This document shows, piece after piece, positions 1 through 5,550 of a stretch of 7,180 nucleotides of DNA. A program made the position numbers and the translations under genes. The number at the start of each line of letters is the position of its first letter. Positions within the stretch are counted from its first letter, which is position 1. Under the pieces are notes generated by a model that was given only the letters and a program-made list of their open reading frames with translations, ran no database searches and had not been told where the DNA came from. Location of the stretch: positions 15,153 through 22,332 of the forward strand of contig PKZC01000373.1 of the NCBI GenBank assembly GCA_003132905.1, read 5' to 3'. The DNA is from Bryobacterales bacterium. Its GTDB lineage: Bacteria > Acidobacteriota > Terriglobia > Bryobacterales > Bryobacteraceae.

Positions 1-21
1 AATCCTGTTTGAAACAAGTTC

Positions 22-1158
22 CTACGACAGCCCCAGCCATCGCCCTAACACGTGGAGTTCGGCCTCTAGCGCCGCTGCCGCGTCCGCCGTCTTTTTACCT
101 TCGAACCATTTCCCCAGCACCAGCAGCCGCCCGTTGGCGCGATCGGCTTTCAAGTTCACGCGCGCCACCAATTTGTCTCCCAGCAAGAATGGCAGCACGT
201 AGAAACCATACTTGCGTTTCTCCGGCGGCACAAAAATCTCAACCCGGTAATCGAATCCGAAGAGCCGGGCCACGCGCGGGCGGCTCCAGATCAACGGATC
301 GAATGGCGAGAGCAATGCCGCCGCCTCAATATTACGCGGAGCCTTCGCTTTCGGATCAAGATACGCAATCTCGCGCCATCCTTCGACTCGAACCTCTTGC
401 AACTCACCCGATTCCACTAACTCGCGCAATCGCGGCTTGGCATCGCCGACGGGCATCCGGAAATAGTCGGCTAAATCTTTCGCCGTTCCTACCGCATGCG
501 CCCGCGCGGCCTGCAGCAGCAACGCGCGGCGGCCTTCATCGTGAGCCACCTCGCGCGTATGGTGTTCCGTTGGAATCAACCGCTCGGTTAAATCGTAAAG
601 ACGCGAGAAGTCCGAGCGTCTGCCCGCGGCCGCCAGTCGTCCGCGCAAAAAATGAGCCTCCAGCACTCCGCGCGTTACGGTTCCAATCCACGAGCCAGGA
701 ATTCTTGCGGGCTTATCGTCGGGCGGCGCCAGTTCATTCGCAGCTACCGGCCCCCGCCGCTTTACTTCGTCCAGAACCCACGCGGCATACTCGGCGCGCT
801 CTTCCAAAACCTTGGCGAAGCCCCACGGGCGGACGCGATCGGTCTCGCGCCGGTATCGCAACAACGGCCAAGTCTCGACCGGGACGATCGAAATTTCGTG
901 CGCCCAGTGCTCGGCGAATTCGCCGCTGCGATAGATCAATTGATCGAATGCAGCGCGATCGTACGGCCCCAAACGCGAGAACGGCACCATGTAATGGGCC
1001 GCGCAAACCACGTTGACGCAATCAATCTGAAGCAGCCCTAATCGCCGGATCGTAGCGCGCAAATGCTGAACCGTTACGGAGCGGGGACGCTTTTTATGAA
1101 AGCCCTGAGCCGTCAGCGCCAGCCGGCGCGCCTCGGCCTGCGAGAGCGAAGTAACCAT
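22..1158 (-). CDS. ycaQ: YcaQ/AlkX-family winged-helix DNA glycosylase (interstrand crosslink repair)
   Basis: This is a complete 378-residue cytoplasmic protein of the HTH_42 superfamily, whose characterised members (E. coli YcaQ, Streptomyces AlkZ) are DNA glycosylases that excise bulky alkylated purines and unhook interstrand crosslinks. Residues 40-66 (LGLLQIDCVNV then AHYMVPFSRLGPYD) are the family hallmark. The segment Q44-I45-D46 matches the catalytic Q-hydrophobic-D motif of the YcaQ branch, as opposed to QxQ in AlkZ. Further family landmarks are FAEHWAHEISIVPVE (81-95) and the C-terminal SPFDPLIWSRPRVARLFGFD stretch (284-303), followed by VLPFLLGDKLVARVNLKADR (321-340). Length is close to the 410 residues of E. 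coli YcaQ. The ATG at 1158 has GGAG five bases upstream (1164-1167), which supports this start. The gene begins 24 nt after the DinB-like stop, so co-transcription is likely. Its start region is folded into a hairpin (see 1154-1172). Family assignment is firm; substrate is inferred from the family. Confidence 0.9.
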   Translation of the reverse strand: MVTSLSQAEARRLALTAQGFHKKRPRSVTVQHLRATIRRLGLLQIDCVNVVCAAHYMVPFSRLGPYDRAAFDQLIYRSGEFAEHWAHEISIVPVETWPLLRYRRETDRVRPWGFAKVLEERAEYAAWVLDEVKRRGPVAANELAPPDDKPARIPGSWIGTVTRGVLEAHFLRGRLAAAGRRSDFSRLYDLTERLIPTEHHTREVAHDEGRRALLLQAARAHAVGTAKDLADYFRMPVGDAKPRLRELVESGELQEVRVEGWREIAYLDPKAKAPRNIEAAALLSPFDPLIWSRPRVARLFGFDYRVEIFVPPEKRKYGFYVLPFLLGDKLVARVNLKADRANGRLLVLGKWFEGKKTADAAAALEAELHVLGRWLGLS

Positions 1159-1172
1159 GGAAACTCCATGGT
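1154..1172 (-). promoter_or_regulatory. Hairpin enclosing the ycaQ ribosome-binding site and start codon
   Basis: A perfect 8-bp inverted repeat, ACCATGGA - 3 nt - TCCATGGT, spans the short gap before the ycaQ-like gene. In the mRNA one arm carries most of the GGAG Shine-Dalgarno sequence (1164-1167) and the other carries the initiator AUG (1156-1158). The folded form would hide both from the ribosome. Ribosomes finishing the DinB-like gene at 1183, only 11 nt before the hairpin, could open it, so translational coupling is the simplest role. The repeat is seen directly; the regulatory role is inference. Confidence 0.5.
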
Positions 1173-1182
1173 AGCCGGAATA

Positions 1183-1704
1183 CTATTTCGGGCGGCGCTC
1201 GCTAGTGGGCGGCACCAAACCCTTCAGCCGCAGATAGACGGCCATGTAGCCGTACATTTCGTTATCGTGAACCAGGTTGCCCCACAGTGCGCTGAGCTTG
1301 GTTTGCGGCCGGCCGAAAATCTTAACGGTCTGCGTAGCCGTGGCGTCGGTGAGAGAGTCATAAGCGCCGTCACAGTAATCAAAAGAGGCTTTCAGCGCTG
1401 CCATGATATCGGCCTTGGAAGTCTTGCCTGCGGTTTCGGCTTTCTTGGTTTCGCCCTTCACCGCCGAGCAGATCATCATCTGCGCGTCCGCGACATGGGC
1501 CACGCGGGAACCAAACGTTCCCACCTCAGGCGTTGCCTTGAACGAATAATCCCCGTCGGGCATGCGATCGGCTTCGGCCAGCAACGCGCCCTTGCGCTGA
1601 TCGTAATTCTGTTTCAGTTCAGTGCTGAGCGGATTGTCCTGCGCTTGTAAAACGAAGGCGCTGGCAAACGCGGCGAAAAGGAAGATCGAGGATCTGGTAA
1701 ACAT
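1183..1704 (-). CDS. Exported DinB-superfamily four-helix protein, degenerate metal site
   Basis: This 173-residue protein resembles the DinB/YfiT-like putative metalloenzyme superfamily, four-helix bundles that usually bind a divalent metal through three histidines. Residues 1-21 (MFTRSSIFLFAAFASAFVLQA) are a basic and then hydrophobic signal peptide with likely cleavage after A21, so the product should act outside the cytoplasm. The first family histidine is H70 in RVAHVADAQ. The C-terminal helix reads HDNEMYGYMAVYLRLKGLVPP (146-166), the typical DinB ending, but the usual second histidine of HxxxH is M150. Start choice: the ATG at 1704 gives the signal peptide and clears the upstream gene, whereas an in-frame GTG at 1800 would overlap the receptor gene by 44 bases and spoil the signal peptide. 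No clear Shine-Dalgarno sequence precedes 1704, so translation may depend on the receptor gene 52 nt upstream. The biochemical role is unknown; candidates are a thiol- or metal-dependent transferase or a non-catalytic binding protein. Confidence 0.82.
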   Translation of the reverse strand: MFTRSSIFLFAAFASAFVLQAQDNPLSTELKQNYDQRKGALLAEADRMPDGDYSFKATPEVGTFGSRVAHVADAQMMICSAVKGETKKAETAGKTSKADIMAALKASFDYCDGAYDSLTDATATQTVKIFGRPQTKLSALWGNLVHDNEMYGYMAVYLRLKGLVPPTSERRPK

Positions 1705-1756
1705 CAGAGAAAGGGCGTGTGCCCCGGCGCAAATGTTACATTCCCGAACTTCGTCT

Positions 1757-4700
1757 TCAGAACATAAACTTGAGGCCCATCTGTACTCTGCGGGAATCAC
1801 CTGTACCGTTGACTGCGTTGCCCGCGTTCACTGGTGCGGCAGACACTCCGAAGCTGCCAGAGACGAGAGGATCGCCGTCCGGAAAGCCGGCTGATCCGTA
1901 ATTGCGGCTGTTCGTTACGTTGAAAAACTCGGCGCGAAACTGAGCGGTCGCCCGCTCAAAGAATCTCCAATTCTTTGCGATGGACAAATCCCATTCTCGA
2001 AAGGCCGGCCCGGTGATTTCGTTCCGGAACATGTTGCCGTCGGTTCCGAAAGCGGGAGGAACGATCACTGAGCTACCTACCATGTAGCAACCGAATGCGG
2101 CCAGGGATGCCAAACCGCTGCTGCCGGACACATTGGGATTGGTCGGCTCAGCGGCGGCCGCCGAGGTGCAAGCCGCTGGAGCGGCAGAACCGGGAAAGAA
2201 TGGAACGGGCGTGGTACGGCCAAAAACCTTACTGAAGTCGCTGGCGTGCCCATACAGATTCCAGTAATTTCCCTGGAAAGGAATAATGCCGCCGGTACCA
2301 GCGAAGTCGAACAGCGGGTCATTCAGGTCTACCCCAACCCCACTGAGGATGTTGAGCGCGCTATTGATCGACCAGCCTTCCAGCGCCTGCCCAAAACCTT
2401 TCTTCCCGGGAATGTCATAAGTGACGGTGATGCCGATATGGTTCAGCGGAGTGCTGTTCATCGGTGCGTACGAACTGCTGACGTTGGTGCTGTCTTTCAA
2501 GTAGGGGAAGTTGTCGCCCTCGCCGCTCTGCGTGGTCATACCATTTTGCAACGTGTAAGAGACGCCAAATGTCAGCCCATGGGAATTCCGTTCTATCAGG
2601 CCCGTTTGCAAGGCACGATAGTTGGACCACCCCACGTTTGAATACTGCAGGATGTTCGCGAAATAGGGGAACTTGCTGTAGTACGGACGGCGCTCCTGCT
2701 CCGACGTCGCATCGTTTGTCCCCGGGGTGGGCTGATTGATGTTCACGTACTCCGGCAAGCCGTCGGCGTGAGTGCCAACGTACGCTACGTTCAAGGAGAG
2801 GTTGTTGGTGAAGGCGTGCTGCACGCCCGCGGTCCACGTGGTCATATAGCTGCGCGGTGAATTGGGATTCTTCGCTAAAAGTGAGCAGGGCGCCGGGTTG
2901 GAGCCGATGCCATTGCCGCAAGTCAACGCGCTTGCGGTGCTGTTGAACACCGGCACCACCGGCGCGCCGGGAGCGTTGTAGACCCAGTTCAGTTGATTCG
3001 GGCCCAGCTGCGGGGTGCCGGACTGGATAGTCCCGGTGTTCGGACGAATGCTGCCATCCGCGTTATAGAGGGTGAACCCAGTGGGGATGGTAGGAAGGCT
3101 GGCGCCTTGAAACGTCACCAAAGCATCCATCGGAACCGTGTCATACATAATGCTGGTGCCGGCCCGGATTACGGTGGTGCCCTTTCCGGTAATATCCCAT
3201 GCAAAGCCTACGCGAGGTCCAAAATCACGTTTATCGGTCTTGTAGAGCGCGTTGCCGTTGGTCTGTTGCACCAAGCCGGTGGGAGAGTTGGGATCGAAAT
3301 TACCCCAAGAATTGTGACTGTCCACCTGCGGCGGCTCGTATTCGTAGCGTAGCCCCAGGTTTAGCGTCAGTCGTCGGGAGATCCGCCAGTCATCTTGGAC
3401 AAAGCCAGCGAACCGGTTGAACCCGGTGGTAGTAAACGGCGGGTTCAAGAGGAATTGCCCACTGGCCGGGTCCCCAGCTAGGAAGTCTTGCAACGCCGTG
3501 GAGGCGCCAAAAGCCGAGCCTCCGCTGAACTGGACCTGGCCATCGAGATAATTAGGCGCACCGTACCCTCGGTATAAAGTGTGATGGAACTCGCCGCCAA
3601 ACTTAATCAGGTGCCTGCCGCGAGTGTACGAAACGCTGTCGACAAAGTGGTAGGTGTTTTGGAAAACAATCTGGTCCTGGATAAACTGACCGGCGCCCGT
3701 GGCCGCAAAGTTGCCAATGTTGATGATGGGGAATCCGCACTCGGGAGACGGCGCATTGATGCCTGAGACAAAGCCGAATTGCTTGGCGTAATCGGGCTGG
3801 CCCAGATTCTGCGTACACTCGCCGTTATAATCTTGCAAGTTGTACCGGTCATATCCGAATCTGGCTTCGTTCACCCAACTGGAATTGGGGACGTAGACCC
3901 ACACCGCCCGAACTACCATAACGCGGTTGTGATCGATATTCGCCCAATAGGGCTGCAAACCGACTCCAGCCGTTTGATCGGTGGCGTTGCCCAAGAGATA
4001 CTCACCGTTGATGGAGTTCTTGTCATTGAGGTGATAGTCGATTTTTTCGAGTTGGTTATCCGAGTGGCCGATGTTGTCTAAGCCGGAGGATTTCAGAAAA
4101 CTGGAAGTACCATTGGTGAAAACGCCCTTGGTTGGATCGCAAACACCAGCGGCCGTGCAGCCGGCCAGATTCAAGCTGAGTTGATTCGGCTGCACGCCAT
4201 TCGCTTTCAAGCCGGCAATGGCATCCGGAAAGCTATTCGCCGGATCACCGCCCAGACTGAGCGAAGTAGGAACGGACAAGATTCCCGGGGCTCCGACCGT
4301 GTAGCGGAAGCCTTCATAGTTCCCAAAATAGAAAAGTTTGTCCTTGATGATCGCTCCGCCGATGGACGCTCCAAACTGTTCGAACAGGTCGTCGGCCTTG
4401 GGCAAGTCACCCCCATTGTTCAGGTAAGGGCTCCTGGCATCCCAACCGGTGTAACGCCCATAAGCATAGGCCGATCCATGCAACTGATTGGTGCCCGACT
4501 TGAGACCGACGTTCACTACCGCGCCTTGTCCCCAGCCGTAGTCGGCCCGAGGGTTCGCGCTGATATTCACTTCCTGGATCGAATCAAGCGGAAGTATGGT
4601 CAGCTCATCCGCACTCGTTGTGGCGCCAAAAAGAGGACCTGACATCGCGAATTGATTCATATCGTCCACGCCGTCCAGCATCCAGACGTTAGTCATGAGA

Positions 4701-5263
4701 CCCGCGCCGTTGCTGGAGTAGTTCGGCGTGTTCCCGCCCGGATGCCCCGTTACGCCTGGCGTGAAATCCAATAACTTGGTAAAGAGGCGTCCGTTCAGCG
4801 GAAGATCTTCCAGGGTCTTGGTTTCGATGGTGGTCGAAATCATAGCGCTCGTGGTGTTGATAATGGGGGGCGTACCGGTAACAACAATTTCCTGCGTTTG
4901 AGCGCCGGTCTGAAGAGCAAGGTCGATGCGGACGTCCTGACCCACGCCCACCGCTACGTCCTGCCTTACCGCGACACTGAATCCCTTGGCCTCGGCACGA
5001 ATGCTGTACGTGCCAGGGACTAGACTAGGCGCCGCATACTCGCCCGCCGGGTCTGTGGTCAATGTTCGCGTAACTCCTCGGGCGACGTCGGTGACCATGA
5101 CCATCGCGCCAGGAACCAACCCGCCGCTTTGATCCGTCACGGCTCCGTAAATACGACCTAAGTTCAATTGTGGAAGCGCCGGCAAAGAACACAACAAAAG
5201 CCCTAAGCCAACGGCGAACGCACGGAACACACTAATCCTGTAGCCAGATCGGAACAAATTCAT
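1757..5263 (-). CDS. Oar-like TonB-dependent outer-membrane receptor with carboxypeptidase-regulatory domain
   Basis: This complete 1168-residue protein is predicted to be an outer-membrane beta-barrel that takes up or binds a ligand using TonB energy. A signal peptide covers roughly residues 1-31. Residues 33-120 (LNLGRIYGAVTDQSGGLVPGAMVMV... AGEYAAPSLVPGTYSIRAEAKGF) form a CarboxypepD_reg-like beta-sandwich. EIVVTG (125-130) resembles a TonB box. The plug domain runs from about 131 to 255, with LEDLPLNGRLFTKLLDFTPGV (151-171), WMLDGVD (194-200) and PLDSIQEVNI (225-234). The remainder is barrel strands, for example FAGFVQDDWRISRRLTLNLG (618-637), ending in the terminal phenylalanine (KFMF) typical of BAM-assembled proteins. 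Length is normal for the acidobacterial type. The ATG at 5263 is preceded by a strong GGAGG. It heads a probable unit with the DinB-like and YcaQ-like genes and has its own promoter near 5400. Eight mature cysteines fall into four close pairs. The ligand cannot be told from sequence. Confidence 0.95.
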   Translation of the reverse strand: MNLFRSGYRISVFRAFAVGLGLLLCSLPALPQLNLGRIYGAVTDQSGGLVPGAMVMVTDVARGVTRTLTTDPAGEYAAPSLVPGTYSIRAEAKGFSVAVRQDVAVGVGQDVRIDLALQTGAQTQEIVVTGTPPIINTTSAMISTTIETKTLEDLPLNGRLFTKLLDFTPGVTGHPGGNTPNYSSNGAGLMTNVWMLDGVDDMNQFAMSGPLFGATTSADELTILPLDSIQEVNISANPRADYGWGQGAVVNVGLKSGTNQLHGSAYAYGRYTGWDARSPYLNNGGDLPKADDLFEQFGASIGGAIIKDKLFYFGNYEGFRYTVGAPGILSVPTSLSLGGDPANSFPDAIAGLKANGVQPNQLSLNLAGCTAAGVCDPTKGVFTNGTSSFLKSSGLDNIGHSDNQLEKIDYHLNDKNSINGEYLLGNATDQTAGVGLQPYWANIDHNRVMVVRAVWVYVPNSSWVNEARFGYDRYNLQDYNGECTQNLGQPDYAKQFGFVSGINAPSPECGFPIINIGNFAATGAGQFIQDQIVFQNTYHFVDSVSYTRGRHLIKFGGEFHHTLYRGYGAPNYLDGQVQFSGGSAFGASTALQDFLAGDPASGQFLLNPPFTTTGFNRFAGFVQDDWRISRRLTLNLGLRYEYEPPQVDSHNSWGNFDPNSPTGLVQQTNGNALYKTDKRDFGPRVGFAWDITGKGTTVIRAGTSIMYDTVPMDALVTFQGASLPTIPTGFTLYNADGSIRPNTGTIQSGTPQLGPNQLNWVYNAPGAPVVPVFNSTASALTCGNGIGSNPAPCSLLAKNPNSPRSYMTTWTAGVQHAFTNNLSLNVAYVGTHADGLPEYVNINQPTPGTNDATSEQERRPYYSKFPYFANILQYSNVGWSNYRALQTGLIERNSHGLTFGVSYTLQNGMTTQSGEGDNFPYLKDSTNVSSSYAPMNSTPLNHIGITVTYDIPGKKGFGQALEGWSINSALNILSGVGVDLNDPLFDFAGTGGIIPFQGNYWNLYGHASDFSKVFGRTTPVPFFPGSAAPAACTSAAAAEPTNPNVSGSSGLASLAAFGCYMVGSSVIVPPAFGTDGNMFRNEITGPAFREWDLSIAKNWRFFERATAQFRAEFFNVTNSRNYGSAGFPDGDPLVSGSFGVSAAPVNAGNAVNGTGDSRRVQMGLKFMF

Positions 5264-5267
5264 ATTT

Positions 5268-5272
5268 CCTCC
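5268..5272 (-). promoter_or_regulatory. Ribosome-binding site of the TonB-dependent receptor gene
   Basis: On the minus strand GGAGG is followed by AAAT and the ATG at 5263. It is a near-perfect Shine-Dalgarno core with slightly short spacing, and it fixes the start codon of the receptor. Confidence 0.85.
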
Positions 5273-5338
5273 AACGAACTAGGTTGCAGCGTCAATGTGC
5301 TGTGACTTACTAAGTGTGCGCGCGGCCATCCCAAATGG

Positions 5339-5395
5339 GTGGTCAGGGCCGGATTCCCCGTGCCTGCCGGCAACTTACTCAAATTGACAGACCAC
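5339..5395 (-). other. Possible structured part of the receptor 5' leader
   Basis: The predicted leader of the receptor mRNA, about 138 nt from the promoter near 5400 to the ATG, contains two nested complementary pairs. GTGGTC and GACCAC (5390-5395 with 5339-5344) would form an outer 6-bp stem. CCGGC and GCCGG (5367-5371 with 5348-5352) would form an inner 5-bp stem. Pairs this short can arise by chance, and the stretch matches no riboswitch class that I recognise. The remaining intergenic sequence nearer the start codon, 5273-5338, shows nothing I can name. Confidence 0.25.
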
Positions 5396-5407
5396 TAACG
5401 GCTACAA

Positions 5408-5436
5408 TTTATATTACAAATCAGGGGTCTCGTCAA
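5408..5436 (-). promoter_or_regulatory. Sigma70-type promoter for the TonB-dependent receptor unit
   Basis: Reading the minus strand, TTGACG (5431-5436) is followed by a 17-nt spacer and TATAAA (5408-5413). Each hexamer matches five of six consensus bases at the optimal spacing. Transcription should start near 5401, giving a leader of about 138 nt before the ATG at 5263. The region around it is more AT-rich than the genes on either side. This supports the receptor gene starting its own transcript, independent of the esterase upstream. Confidence 0.65.
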
Positions 5437-5455
5437 GGAGGATTTTAGTGCGACA

Positions 5456-5487
5456 TGTATGCAGATACAGAATAATTTCTGCATACA
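5456..5487. repeat. 10-bp perfect inverted repeat upstream of the receptor promoter (candidate operator)
   Basis: TGTATGCAGA (5456-5465) and TCTGCATACA (5478-5487) are perfect inverted copies separated by 12 nt, so the half-site centres lie 22 bp apart, about two helical turns. The centre, near 5471.5, is about 71 bp upstream of the predicted transcription start of the receptor unit, a place where dimeric activators often bind. A smaller internal palindrome (CAGAA - 4 nt - TTCTG, 5468-5481) and two copies of ATACAGAA (5465-5472 and 5483-5490) overlap it. It lies after the esterase stop codon, so it could instead form a hairpin at the esterase mRNA 3' end, but no U-run follows. A protein-binding site is the preferred reading. 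Confidence 0.5.
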
Positions 5488-5527
5488 GAAACGGTCCTAA
5501 AATTTTCACGAATAATTCAGGTTACAG

Positions 5528-5549
5528 CACTAAGCTACCGCTGTTAGTG
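5528..5549 (-). other. Weak hairpin just after the carboxylesterase stop codon
   Basis: CACTAA and TTAGTG (5544-5549 and 5528-5533) can pair across a 10-nt loop, starting one base after the TAA at 5551. A competing pairing, ACAGC with GCTGT (5540-5544 with 5524-5528 region), is also possible. The stem is AT-rich and is not followed by a run of U, so it is at best a weak 3'-end structure and not a convincing intrinsic terminator. Confidence 0.2.
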
Positions 5550-5550
5550 G

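Noticed and set aside
1..21. TGTTTGAAACA palindrome after the ycaQ stop, as a terminator
   Set aside because: The stem is too short and AT-rich, and the window ends before any U-run could be seen.
9..1016. Long open frame of 335 codons on the plus strand
   Set aside because: It is antisense to the well-conserved YcaQ-like gene. Its translation is rich in Arg, Pro and Ala with no recognisable motif, as expected for the complement of a GC-rich gene.
1713..1724. GGGC-ACAC-GCCC hairpin followed by a pyrimidine run, as a terminator between receptor and DinB-like genes
   Set aside because: The stem is only 4 bp and the following tract is TTTCTCT, which runs straight into the start codon; too weak to call.
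1705..1800. Longer start (GTG at 1800) for the DinB-like protein
   Set aside because: It would overlap the receptor gene and put 32 unrelated residues before a clear signal peptide. The ATG at 1704 fits better.
2077..4642. Several short plus- and minus-strand open frames inside the receptor gene
   Set aside because: They lie in other frames of a clearly conserved receptor, lack ribosome-binding sites that stand out, and show no family motif.
5264..5400. Cobalamin-type riboswitch in front of the TonB-dependent receptor
   Set aside because: A GAATCCGG-like stretch drew attention, but the conserved B12-box and the remaining core elements are missing.
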